37,574 nt of DNA from a virus: IMG/VR virus record IMGVR_UViG_3300022698_000267, positions 1-37,574 of that record; one strand, written 5' to 3'. The notes beneath the pieces are model-generated. The model did no database searches. It was not told the origin of the DNA and worked only from the letters and a program-made list of their open reading frames with translations. The position numbers and the translations under genes are program-made. Below, in pieces: positions 26,076 to 36,800 of this stretch (positions are counted from its first letter, which is position 1; every line of letters begins with the position of its first letter).

Positions 26076-27043
26076 TTCAAAAAGTCCTCTAGATATGAAT
26101 TCAAAGTTTCTTTGTAGAAATCGAATGGAAATTTTCTTTTTATGTATTCCTGACCTATTCTTCCAACTTCATAAGAGTATTCTGAATCTTCTGTCAATTT
26201 TGTGATTGCATCCATGAATTCTTCTGTAGTGGAACAAATATGAAATGCTGGAGGGAAGAAACCATCAGATATAAAATCAACTTTTGGTGTTGTTACAACT
26301 GCTATTCCAGCTGCCATAACTTCTAATTGTACAAAGCTGAGAGTTGGAACAAATGATGGATGATATGAAACAGAATAATTTCCAAGATCTTTAATCACAA
26401 TAGATTCTTTAACACAATTTTTTGGAAGACTTGCTAATCTAGTTTCTTGATCCTCTTTATGATCATTCCACCCATATATTTGTAGTCTATCATCCCCAAG
26501 AAATTCATGTACACTTTTTATAGTCTTTCCAACAATAGAATAATTATCATTTAATCTACAACCACTTAAAAGTCTATTTCCAATAATGCAACATTTTCCA
26601 TTTTTAGATTCTTTTGGTTCTACAAAGTAGTCTGGAGTTAAATGTATAGGCAGTACTAGAGTAGACTCTACTTCATTTTTAAACCATTTTAAAACTGAAT
26701 CTCTTCTTGCAAAATCTGTAAAGATAGTATGATAACCCTTGAATTTTTTATTTGCATCTTGTTGAAATCCTAACCAATTCGAATAGGTTCCATGGACATA
26801 CCAAATCTTATTTCTAGTTCTTATTCCACTATTATGTAAGAAATCCCAAGTTTCTATGTTATCAACAATTATAGCATCCCATTCAATATCCTCTGGAATA
26901 TCAGAGTCTATAAATTCAACTTCTCCAGTGTCAACCCAAGAAAAAGTATCTTGACTATGTCGATACAGTTGTAGCTTATCGCCTAAAGCTGCTTTTAACA
27001 TCTTGTCGACACCACGGTGTTGCATAAATTTACATATTTTCAT
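26072..27043 (-). CDS. Glycosyltransferase, GT4-like (GT-B fold), 323 aa
   Basis: The most likely start is ATG at 27043 (MKICKFMQHRG), five bases after the previous stop. A TTG at 27085 would add 14 residues and overlap the upstream gene. The C-terminal half shows the nucleotide-sugar-binding pattern of GT4 enzymes: PTLSFVQLEVMAAGIAVVTT, with the conserved Glu and Gly-Ile-x-Val-Val, then a typical TTEEFMDAITKLTED and YIKRKFPFDFYKE tail. The N-terminal half has Rossmann-like strands (WDAIIVDNI, IWYVHGTYSNW). It would move a sugar from a nucleotide-sugar to an unknown acceptor (virion protein, DNA base or host glycan). It lies in an operon with an MptE/DUF115-like gene. Confidence 0.75.
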   Translation of the reverse strand: MKICKFMQHRGVDKMLKAALGDKLQLYRHSQDTFSWVDTGEVEFIDSDIPEDIEWDAIIVDNIETWDFLHNSGIRTRNKIWYVHGTYSNWLGFQQDANKKFKGYHTIFTDFARRDSVLKWFKNEVESTLVLPIHLTPDYFVEPKESKNGKCCIIGNRLLSGCRLNDNYSIVGKTIKSVHEFLGDDRLQIYGWNDHKEDQETRLASLPKNCVKESIVIKDLGNYSVSYHPSFVPTLSFVQLEVMAAGIAVVTTPKVDFISDGFFPPAFHICSTTEEFMDAITKLTEDSEYSYEVGRIGQEYIKRKFPFDFYKETLNSYLEDFLK

Positions 27044-27048
27044 TTCAT

Positions 27049-27237
27049 TTACCCAGCATGTGCTTGTTGGTAAGTTCCATTCCAATTACAATGGGAACAA
27101 TTTACTTTTCGTTTGTGTAATTTCTCTTGTTTTTTCCTAATCTCATTTTGTTCTTTCACTGTCCAAACCTGTCCATACGATACAGAACATAACACTGTTC
27201 TACATTCGGGACACACGTAAATCGATTGATAGCTCAT
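27049..27237 (-). CDS. Small zinc-ribbon protein, 62 aa
   Basis: Two CxxC pairs, CPEC (about residues 9-12) and CSHC (about 47-50), are separated by a charged helix (KEQNEIRKKQEKLHKRK). This layout is a four-Cys zinc ribbon. The ATG overlaps the stop of the upstream membrane-protein gene by four bases (ATGA). Such small zinc ribbons bind nucleic acid or protein; the partner is not evident. Confidence 0.75.
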   Translation of the reverse strand: MSYQSIYVCPECRTVLCSVSYGQVWTVKEQNEIRKKQEKLHKRKVNCSHCNWNGTYQQAHAG

Positions 27238-27497
27238 ATTGCTAAATTTCTCTCCTCTCCCATGGTTTCATCTGGAGTTCTAACCTTAGCCACTTTAAAA
27301 GCCTCTCGAACGGCCATTATGGTAGATATTACACCTCCGTTCATAGTCGACCATTGTGTGCCAGTTATTTTATCAATAACCAAGAATATTGAGGACAATA
27401 TAAGGACTCCTAGTATGCACCAAACTTTAACTGACAGAAGAGTTTCTATTAACTTTTTCTTCACATCTACCTTAAAATCATCATCTATACATTTCAT
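27234..27497 (-). CDS. Small single-span membrane protein (87 aa), possible holin-like
   Basis: ATG with TGGAGG seven bases upstream. A charged N-terminus (about 24 residues, Lys/Asp-rich) precedes one clear transmembrane helix (VWCILGVLILSSIFLVI, about 25-41), then a Gly-containing amphipathic stretch (NGGVISTIMAVREAF) and a charged tail. The size and layout would suit a holin or a membrane anchor. No lysin gene lies nearby, so the holin reading is weak. Confidence 0.6.
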   Translation of the reverse strand: MKCIDDDFKVDVKKKLIETLLSVKVWCILGVLILSSIFLVIDKITGTQWSTMNGGVISTIMAVREAFKVAKVRTPDETMGEERNLAI

Positions 27498-27525
27498 AAC
27501 CGAACCTCCAGTTTTGAATTGACTC

Positions 27526-28167
27526 CTAGATGATGTTTTTCAAGTCTACATAAGGAATGTGAGCATTTAAGGTTGATACTTTAGAACAAGAGAATATTTC
27601 CCTTCCCTTTCTCATCATTTCATCAATAGTTTCTATAAAGTATTTTCGGAATTTTGCAATTTTTTCAGGGGATATAACTTTCTGTCTTTTATAATCATAA
27701 TCGGTATGAAAATTAAATTTTTCTGGAGATGCATCCTCTTTTCTCAAATCTATTCCAACAAGATAGATTGGATTTAATCCCAGAATGTACATAATTCTTA
27801 GAGCAGTAACTCCAACATTGTTCTTGGTTCCAATAGGGGTTGAGAAACTTTCTGGTAGATTAGCTTTCCCAAGAACAGCATGAATTGAAGAATTTCTTAC
27901 ATTTCCTGCTCCGGTTGTGAAATAAGGACAAACTATCTCAGTAGATTCTGGTAGTTGTAACATCTCACCTTGAAATTTTTCCCATATATAATCGTCTTGA
28001 TAGAAAAGAATTGTTGGATTCAAAAGTTTGTAGGCTTTATTGACACCAACTGTAATTTCATTTTCTAAGGATTTAAAATCGAAACCTTCTTGTGTAACAG
28101 TATTGATTGATGGTCCCCCTCCAATTAAAAATCCTCTTCTTCCCAGGTACTGATTATCTAGTAACAT
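27526..28167 (-). CDS. MptE-like / DUF115-type protein (Maf-related glycosyltransferase fold), 213 aa
   Basis: ATG with AGGAG upstream. The N-terminal GRRGFLIGGGPSI loop, the ITVGVNKAYKLLNPTILFYQD segment and the later LGLNPIYLVGIDL strand together match the DUF115/MptE-like core. That core is also found in Maf motility-associated factors, which attach nonulosonic-type sugars to flagellin Ser/Thr, and in related GT42-like enzymes. Only the core domain is present; the N- and C-terminal extensions of bacterial Maf are missing. Substrate is unknown. It heads a five-gene minus-strand operon with a GT4-like glycosyltransferase, so a sugar-modification role is a reasonable inference. Confidence 0.7.
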   Translation of the reverse strand: MLLDNQYLGRRGFLIGGGPSINTVTQEGFDFKSLENEITVGVNKAYKLLNPTILFYQDDYIWEKFQGEMLQLPESTEIVCPYFTTGAGNVRNSSIHAVLGKANLPESFSTPIGTKNNVGVTALRIMYILGLNPIYLVGIDLRKEDASPEKFNFHTDYDYKRQKVISPEKIAKFRKYFIETIDEMMRKGREIFSCSKVSTLNAHIPYVDLKNII

Positions 28168-28262
28168 TTATAAATCTCCTATTTAAGATTTTCCTTCCTT
28201 TTTACTTTTTAGTATCTGAATTAAAAACCTTTGAAAACGAGAATACTTTGAGGAGTCTACAT
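28168..28262. promoter_or_regulatory. Divergent intergenic region between sugar operon and beta-rich virion gene
   Basis: 95 AT-rich bases between divergent starts; it must hold or pass both leaders. AGGAG at 28251-28255 decides the start of the rightward gene at 28263, and AGGAG on the minus strand serves the leftward gene. I see no clear -35/-10 pair on either strand. Confidence 0.4.
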
Positions 28263-29255
28263 ATGACTACTATGGTCCTTTCCGAAGATATACAAATGTT
28301 TAAAGCGATTGAAAATTCTGATAATGCTACTACTAATGGTGGTTTGATGTCACCAGTTAGATCATTGTCTACAGTAAAAAACAATCTATTTCCAGATATT
28401 ACGGATGCTGAAAGATTAGCAGGAAAAACTAGATACAGAAAAGCTTTTTGCAAGATATCAAATACAAATAATCTTATGATTAATAGTTTTCGAGTTGCTA
28501 TGTCTGCTCCATCTAATTCGGATGATTACGTTGTTATGATGTTGGGAACTCAAAGAGATACACAATCTGAGATTGTTGCTAGTCCAGGAAGACGTTATGC
28601 CGCTGCTGCTTTACGACAATCCACTAATGTTGGAGATACACAAATAGAAGTGACATTAGAAGATTCAGCTTTAGTTGATACATTACAAGATGGTGATTTT
28701 ATTTGGTTAGGAAATTATGAAACAGAAGAATTTCATGATAACATAACAGTTTCTTTTAATGGGACCGATGTTACAATTCAGTTAGAATCTGGAGATCAGG
28801 TTCTGAATATCTATAATAAAAATAATTCCTGCGTTTGTACAGTTTTAGAATACGGAGATTTACAAACTTCTTTCGATTCAATTGTGGTTAATAGTGTCAG
28901 TGGACAATTCAATGGAACTGCATTAACAGTTCTATTAGATGACATTGGAACTTTAGAACAGGATTGGACCTTTACAATGGTAAACACAAATCAGTTTACT
29001 TGTTCTGGTCACACTGTTGGAAATGTAGGAACTGGATATGTAGGAGTAGATTTTACTCCAGTTAATTCAAATTTTTCAAGACCCTATCTTACAATAAAAG
29101 CTGATGGTTGGAATGGAACATGGCAATCTGGTGAAACTTTAAGACTAACAACACATCCAATAGCAGTACCATTGTGGTTTAAAAATGTAATTCCAATTGG
29201 ATGTGAAGTTTACTTAAACACATTTGAATTGTATATGGGTGGTGAGAGCGTTTAG
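28263..29255 (+). CDS. Probable virion structural protein, beta-rich, 330 aa
   Basis: Start chosen at ATG 28263 (MTTMVLSEDIQMFKA) because AGGAG lies seven bases upstream. The frame stays open further upstream into the divergent gene, but that part lacks a ribosome binding site. The N-terminal pattern MFKAIENSDNATTNGG, KNNLFPDITDAERLAG and TRYRKAFCKI looks like a conserved phage structural protein family of unknown function that I recall only by pattern. The remainder is strand-rich with Thr/Val/Asn repeats, as in baseplate or fibre proteins. Its stop overlaps the stop of the convergent LamG gene by four bases. Confidence 0.65.
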   Translation: MTTMVLSEDIQMFKAIENSDNATTNGGLMSPVRSLSTVKNNLFPDITDAERLAGKTRYRKAFCKISNTNNLMINSFRVAMSAPSNSDDYVVMMLGTQRDTQSEIVASPGRRYAAAALRQSTNVGDTQIEVTLEDSALVDTLQDGDFIWLGNYETEEFHDNITVSFNGTDVTIQLESGDQVLNIYNKNNSCVCTVLEYGDLQTSFDSIVVNSVSGQFNGTALTVLLDDIGTLEQDWTFTMVNTNQFTCSGHTVGNVGTGYVGVDFTPVNSNFSRPYLTIKADGWNGTWQSGETLRLTTHPIAVPLWFKNVIPIGCEVYLNTFELYMGGESV

Positions 29256-30808
29256 ATTGTATACAATTGTAGATTATATGGAATATTCTTCATATCTGAT
29301 TGTTCTGGAAAATTTAACCATTTTCTTTCAAGAAATGATCCTGCAACGTCTTGATTGCTAGAGATAATAGAATCTATGTTCGTTTTATTTGGTTCTTGAT
29401 CTTGACTTGTATCAAACCAAAACCAATTAGTTGGAATTCTGGTTGTTAAAATTCCTAAATCTTTTTCTTTTAGTTGAATTGGTTCTTCTACTGCTGCTTT
29501 TCTTGCTCGTACCCAATCTAGCACAATCTTTATGTTATTGGTCTCTATTTTAGTCAAGATTCCAAGTCTAACATTAGAATCTGAAGCAACATCCAACCCT
29601 TTTTTCTCTATTTGTTGAGTATATCTATCATCTGGAATAGATGGTTCATTTTTGTATGAAAAATCACCATCTTTAGGATGTATTGTTGTAATAGATGGAA
29701 TATTAGTAGGTGTTGTCAACAGTCTATTTTTCGCATCTACTACTCGTACCATTCGTAATGTTTGATCATAAGAAAATCTTTCTATAGGAACAGCGATTAT
29801 AGCCCTTGGATAATAATGTTCGGAGAAGAATGCAAATCTTCTTCTTTTTATATATGATTGTGAATCCACTGTCCACGTACCAGCTTCTGTTTTCCAAACA
29901 GAACAGAAATCAAAAACTGGTAGATTAGTATTTCCAAACCCTTGTTTTGCTAATTCAGATATTTCAGACGAGTTTAGGATTCTAGAATATATTCTGAAAG
30001 AATCAAAATCACCTCTAAATTCGTCCTCGTTACCAGCACCAATATAATTAGCGGTCCTATCAACATTTTGTAATGCTCTGGTATACGAATAGTACCAACT
30101 TGTTATATATTCCCCATCTTTATATATCCAACATTGAGGTTTAGTGTCTATGGTTATTAAATAGTGCTTCCATAAGAAAAATTGTTCGTAATATTTACTT
30201 CCATACATATTATAATTGTTGGAATCACGATCTTCTATATATATTCTATCTTGAAAGCTATAGTTTTGTTCTGTCCTCATTCTTATGCGTCCTACGTCAT
30301 TAACCCCATTACTAAATGAGAAATAGGCACGTGTGTCAACAGAACTTCTTACATTATAATACCAGAAAGATATTGTAAGTCCATAAGGGCTGTATAGATT
30401 AATGCTAGGTATTGTCATATACCCACCAGATATAGCTTTCATCACACTACTTTGTATAATTGCTCCAGATGTTAATGTGCCATGTCTATCATTCCCAGAT
30501 GTGTCGTAAACTGTAGATCCATCGTACGAATTCATTGTATATTCTAATAGTAAATCGTCAGATGGAGCTTCTCTATCAGGAATTAAATCGTCATCACCAA
30601 CATTAGATGCAGCTTGTCCATCAAAATAACAATAGAAGAAATTTGGACCTCTATGTACATCTGTTAAAATAAGGACATTCCCTGATGTATTAGGAAATTT
30701 ATGTGGGACCAAAATCTCTTGCTGCTGCTGAGAGATATATTGATTGTCTTGTGACATTCTAACGAAAGCATCTGTTGTTTCGTTTGGGAGAACACTGGAA
30801 GTTGACAT
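29252..30808 (-). CDS. LamG-domain virion protein, 518 aa
   Basis: ATG with AAAGGAG upstream, 17 bases after the giant upstream gene. Residues about 85-290 form a LamG/concanavalin-like domain: YDTSGNDRHGTL entry loop, LTISFWYYNVR strand, WKHYLITID strand, FRGDFDSFRIYSRILNSSEI exit. The N-terminus is Gln-rich (DNQYISQQQQEIL) and the C-terminal ~200 residues have no recognised domain. LamG domains bind glycans or proteins, so a receptor-binding or tail-surface role is likely. It shares this domain type with the fibre genes at both window ends. Confidence 0.75.
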   Translation of the reverse strand: MSTSSVLPNETTDAFVRMSQDNQYISQQQQEILVPHKFPNTSGNVLILTDVHRGPNFFYCYFDGQAASNVGDDDLIPDREAPSDDLLLEYTMNSYDGSTVYDTSGNDRHGTLTSGAIIQSSVMKAISGGYMTIPSINLYSPYGLTISFWYYNVRSSVDTRAYFSFSNGVNDVGRIRMRTEQNYSFQDRIYIEDRDSNNYNMYGSKYYEQFFLWKHYLITIDTKPQCWIYKDGEYITSWYYSYTRALQNVDRTANYIGAGNEDEFRGDFDSFRIYSRILNSSEISELAKQGFGNTNLPVFDFCSVWKTEAGTWTVDSQSYIKRRRFAFFSEHYYPRAIIAVPIERFSYDQTLRMVRVVDAKNRLLTTPTNIPSITTIHPKDGDFSYKNEPSIPDDRYTQQIEKKGLDVASDSNVRLGILTKIETNNIKIVLDWVRARKAAVEEPIQLKEKDLGILTTRIPTNWFWFDTSQDQEPNKTNIDSIISSNQDVAGSFLERKWLNFPEQSDMKNIPYNLQLYTI

Positions 30809-30825
30809 TTTTCAAAACTCCTTTC

Positions 30826-33800
30826 TTATGCTCCAGAAGCACTACTTGAACTACTACTTGAATTTGATGATGAACTAGAAGAACTACTTGAACTTGAAAA
30901 TGAACTAGAAGAACTAATATCAATATCTTCATCAAAACCGATTTCCAAATTTGTTACCAGTTTCATCTCACTCAAGAATTTGTTTACATAATTCCACATT
31001 TTAGAAGTATCGTAAAGATATATCATATCCACCTGATCTTTATTAAAGTACTGGTCGTAAACCCTAACAACAGCTATTGCACAACGATGATCGGGATTTA
31101 TAAAACCTAGTCTTAAATAATCAGTTACATCCGGAGTCACAGTGACTCCGGATGTAATACTATCTGCTAGTTCACCATCGACGTATAAATCTGCTCTGTT
31201 GTTATCATAATCTACAGATATACAAATAAACATGTTCTGTGAACCGTCTATTGCTATACCACGGTCAGCAGCTCTTGGAAGATATGACATTGTTGTAGAT
31301 AAGGTCCCACCTCCATTGAACGAACATGTTAATGAACTAGAAGAACTACTTAAAATCCAATGATTATTTCTTCTAGCCATTTCACAATTAGGCCAATCGT
31401 ACCATTCATCAACACGCCAGAAGAAACTTATTGTTTCCCCACCGGAGTTTCCATTACCTAAATATAAATCTGCCTCCTCAGCAGATGCTAAAGTGATACT
31501 TGTACTATGGCTTGAATATCCAGTTCGAAGACAGGTTCGAAAAAATTGATCGTACTCTCGCCACCCATCATCCAAGTTAGTTGTACGATCTCCTAGAATA
31601 CCATGATTTTTGAGTGTTGTAGATGTGTTAGAATCCATTATCATGTATACCAGACATTTTGGCGGCTGATACATTGTAGTATTTCCTTGTAACTCAGTAT
31701 GGAATTTAATTTCATATTGTAGATCATTAGATAATGCATTTTTCATAGCAATTCCATGTATTTGCGTTCTATCTGTATCATCATACATGATTTCTAATTG
31801 ATTATTATAATTCAGTCTTAATGGAATTGGGTACTGTGCTGCTAAAACTCTTTCGGAACAGTGACTATCAGTAGCATATTCCTCCTCTGTTGCTGAAACT
31901 GATGATTCAGTAAAATCGTAACTTATATCCCATAAACTGGTATCTAAAGTAGTAAAATCATCGTAGAAGTTAAATAGATCTAAAGCAGTGTATGAATTGA
32001 CATAATCTGTTAGCTCTATATCTACAATCTGACCCGCTGTTAGCAGTTCGATTTTAACCCAAATTCCTTTTCCATTGAAATTAGCCATATTAGTTGTAAT
32101 TGATCCATCCTCTGCTTCATATAGAGTAGGAATACGAATTGAATTAACTACTGCTACAATTCCAGAAGAAAAAGTTCCGAAACTATAATCCTCTACATCT
32201 AATTTTAAAGTATAATTTGTTATATCAACATCATTAGGGTTATAAACTTTCAATATAAAGCTGCTTACGTCACCTACAATAGCCGATTTTGTATTAGAGG
32301 TATATTGGGATGGGATATTAACATAACACCAGTCTACATCGCTGTAATGGGACGTATCGTTTAATTCCATTTGCATTGACAAACTATGAATATATGTTAT
32401 AGATGAAATTTTGGTATAGACAAGGAATCCAATAGACAGTTTATAATCTCCGTTATTGTATTGTGACAACAACGAATTAAAACCTGCAAATGTTTTACTT
32501 TCTCCAAATTTTCCAATTATTCTAGAATTAAGATTGTTATCAATTTCATCATTTGTAAGAATTGAGACGATGGGAGTTATTTCTTTTGGAACTCCATATT
32601 GTGGATCAATGCAAAAGAATTTTTCAGATGAATCAGTTTCATCTATAATCTTTAACATTGGTGCTGTATATAATTTCATATCTTTTTTAGTTTCTAAGTA
32701 CAGGATTGAATCAAGTTCCATATACTGTCTAGCTTCAGAACTGGTTCCAAAATAAAAATCGACATAGATTTTAGTAGGACTTGTAAGATAGCTCTCCAGA
32801 CTAGCCGACCAAGATTGGGCATTTGATTCTTCATTTTCTTCCAACCATAATTTAACACCCATACTTTGACCAACTCTATGAATTTTTAAAATAAACCATT
32901 CGTTTGTATGTTGATAAATTCTGTCTGTTGTATCACCCGAAAATTTTACAGAAGTATTAGCATAAGCTCTATGTAATCTGCCTTCTATAGTGGAAACGTT
33001 ACTAACTTTCTCATACCTTAAAATTATTTCAAAACGATGATCATTATCTATATAAAAAGGAGAAATTCTAAAGTAATTTCCATATGTAGCATCAAACTGA
33101 TCACTAAATCTAAATTTATATTGGATATAGTAGTCGTCGATTTCGCTGCCCGGCATTATAGAATCTACGGAAGTGATATCAGTGGAGTATTGAGTAATTT
33201 TAATGGAATCGTTTGAAAAATCTACCGGTGAACCAGAATTGTAATGTATATTCCAATTAAGTTTGGTTGGAGCAACAAAATCTTCAAGTATATAAGAATC
33301 GAATTCTGGTTCATCATATAAAGTTGGATAACTATTATAAATTCCTGTAGTATTTTTATAATTATAGTGACCACCATGTAATGAATACATTCCGAGTCTG
33401 GTAATATCTTCCACTGGAATTTGTGTGTCATCAAAAACTAAATTACATCTTTTTCCATCATCCTTTGCTAGTAATTGACTATCTGCTAAACTTATAGGTT
33501 TTGTAATTGTTGTTTCTGAATCTACAGATTGTATTCCACTACTAAGTTCGTATCTAGAAGCCAAACTCCATAACATAGGATCGTTATCGAGGGATTCTGT
33601 AGCAGTATTTTTAGAGATTTTGTAACTTACACTTACATCCGAATCTTTTGCTCCGTAAAAGGATTGTTCAATTTCCGAAAATCTTGTAGTTACTTTAGTT
33701 ATAACATTTTCAGTCATACTATCTTCTAAAAGAACAATAGTAGATGATGCAACTTCTAGAGGTGTAACTTCTAAACTTGTGTACTTAGAGTTTGCATAAG

Positions 33801-36800
33801 TCTCATCAATATAAGATATTGGAAAATCAAACTTATAACCAGAAGAAAGAATACTTTGTAAATCTGAATTCTTTACAAATTTAAAATAATCAGTGTCTTC
33901 ATTTTCTTTCTTGGTTCTTGGATTTATGAAGACTAAAATTTCCTCTGGATTTTCTTGTGTAAATATGAAGTTTCCAATACTATTAGAATAGCAAGTTCGT
34001 AGTGGAGTTAAATCTGTAGTTGCATATGTACAAACTTTAAATTGTTCTTCTGAATTTAAATCTTCTGATTTGAATAAGTATAGTTGTGGACCAGCATTTT
34101 CAAGAGGTGTAATAGTATTATTAGTAGTGTAAAGGTATGAATCTTCTGTCCCCATTGTAACTTTATGTATTGGGAAACAGAAGTTCTTCCTCTTTTTAAA
34201 GGTAGTGGATGATGAACTCCAATAATCTGGAGGATACACTGCAATTGGTAATTTGGAATATTGATTTGTAATGAATGGATGCAAATCATAAGCGATTATT
34301 GATATTAGATTACATGTATTGTAAATGATGAATTTATCTGAGTATTCGTCAGAATACGATAATCTAGTTGCATAGATATTCATTCCAATCTGTGTGAAAT
34401 CATCTGGAACTATAGAGTCTTCAATTCCTTCAAATCCATTAAGGTTATAACAATTCGTTTTATGTTTGTCCCTATAGAAAACTAGTTTTCTGTAGGTCAT
34501 GTGATCCATACCAGTTATTGAAAAAGATACACCTGTAGTTGCACTATAATCTTCTGCCGGTTCATTACAAAAAATAGTGAAGTAACTGGAAGAGGGTAGT
34601 GTTTTAAACTCCATCGTAAAATTATCTTCATCTGTAGGTATATCGAAATATAGGCCTTTAGTACTTTGTGAAAAATAGAAGGAATTTGAATTAACATTAT
34701 ACTCAGTCACATTATAGGCAGTGGCTAATGTAAGAATATTGGAAGGAACTATGTAAAGAGATAGAAAAGAACTAGCACTTTGACTCATTGGAGTTTCAGA
34801 ACTGACTATTTTTATTGTGCTAGTGCCTGGTTTGACATAAGTAGATTTTTCATACGTTACATATCCACAATTTTCGAATTCTTTAGTATTAGATATAACT
34901 GGTCTATTGGAATCATAACCCAAATCAGAAAATGAATCAGTTTTGTAATACTCTGCATTATTTCCTAAAATTCCATTTGCATCGTATTGTGTTATTGGTC
35001 TAAAATCCTCTTTTACTCTTACTCCAGCATTTATGGAAGGCATTTTTACAAATATTACATTTCCACAATCCACATCAGAAGACAATTCGTGATTTAAATC
35101 ATCCAATATTAAGAAGTCTAAAGATGTGTCATCTTCATCGGTAACGTCTATATTTCTATCCACACAAAATGGCAGATTTATTTTTGTGTAAACATTGGAA
35201 ACATCTTCTAATGTTCTATTGTAAACTTCTACTTCAAAATCCAGAAGTTCAGATTTTTGTTTTGCTATGAAGTAGGCATATAAAGTTATCCCAGTATTTT
35301 CTATTTCAGGATACAAGTTTTTTAAGGATTCTTTATGTGGAAATATTGTCCAATAGTGCTTTCTTTCATTTAATCCTATCTCTGTTGTAATGTCGTCTCC
35401 AAATTGATCTATAGACCATGGAATTATATGCATGCCATCTGTTAAATACAAACTCTCAATATTTACATATCTTCTGGTAGCTCCAGTCCCAATGTACTTA
35501 GGAACATATAGATGTGGATCAGTATATACATCGGAATTTTGAATAACCATATAGACATAGTAATCAGTAAAATCTTTATCCGCTATTTTCATTGTAGTTT
35601 CTGGAAGAAGAAGTGTTATATCTCTTTTGATATCTTCATGAATAAAATGTCTATAAGTTTCTTGATCCTCTTCTGTTACTATAATATCATCTGTTCCTAA
35701 ATGATCTTTCACTACATTTTCGGAATCATAGTCACCTTCTGAGGATGGAACATTAGAAAGTTTTCGTAACTTCCAAGTTTCTAATGAATCTATGATTAGA
35801 GAATATGGATTATCATTAATTGGAAATGAGAAAAATTCGTCGGAAACAAATACTGAAGATCCTTGGAAAGTTAAGGTTAAATCTGCTATATTTTCCGTAC
35901 TTTGAATAGTATTTTCAAATAAGTAAGTGTCTGAACCTATAGTATAACCAGTAGTATTATCAGCATATATCCACTTGGTTGTTACATAATCGTACGAAGA
36001 TTGAGCTGCAGTTTTCATCAAATAGAATTTTGTTCGATGATCAGAATGAGCTGGATCTCTAGAAAATGTAGAAAGGGCCATGAACTCGTCACTATTTAAT
36101 GTTAGAGACCTTCCAGAAATATCAATAACATCGCCAGTTTTTAAAATAGCAGATATATACAATTTATAATAGTCTTCTACTGGATTGGCATATTGTCGCC
36201 ATATATTGTCTATGTCACCAGCTCTATTAAAATCGTGTTTCGTTTCAGATCTTGTGCTATAATCTAAGAAATGAAATCCTGTTTGATCATCCACATAGAT
36301 TGGAACAACATAAATGTCACCTCTTTCATACATGTTATTAAGATAATTGGAATTTCTAATCCGATAATAGTAACTTACTATATCACCTTCATTTCCTTCT
36401 TCTATGTTTCCAACTATTTTTCCAGCTGTATAATTTGCTTCTGTGACCCATATACCATATTGAAATTGTGAAAGTGTATCTACATTTGCAGAATTTACAT
36501 TTTGAACCAAGTCGACCTTTGCAGCATCTGCTTCAGTCGTGATTAAATTTGTAACCTCTTGATTAGTTCCATCATAGTTAATACAAGATGATGATATCCA
36601 ATTCATTATCTCGCCACTATTGTTTGTTATTAACCCAGCGTATGGAACTACATATCCATACATTGTGGATTCTAGTGTCATTTTCATTCCAGACCAGTAG
36701 TTACCATGATCATTTATATTGAATATCACAATTCCAGATCCAGCGGTCAGAGAAGATATATCATATTCGAAAGCCACATAGTAATGAGTTCTATCTTCAG

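Noticed and set aside
26072-27085. TTG at 27085 as glycosyltransferase start
   Set aside because: It would overlap the zinc-ribbon gene by 37 bases and add residues unlike the family start; ATG at 27043 right after the previous stop is simpler.
28107-28262. Extending the beta-rich virion gene upstream to 28107
   Set aside because: That part overlaps the divergent DUF115-like gene antisense, has no ribosome binding site, and AGGAG sits exactly before 28263.
29256-29267. 12-bp palindrome ATTGTATACAAT after the convergent stops
   Set aside because: Too short and AT-rich to be a terminator; likely chance.
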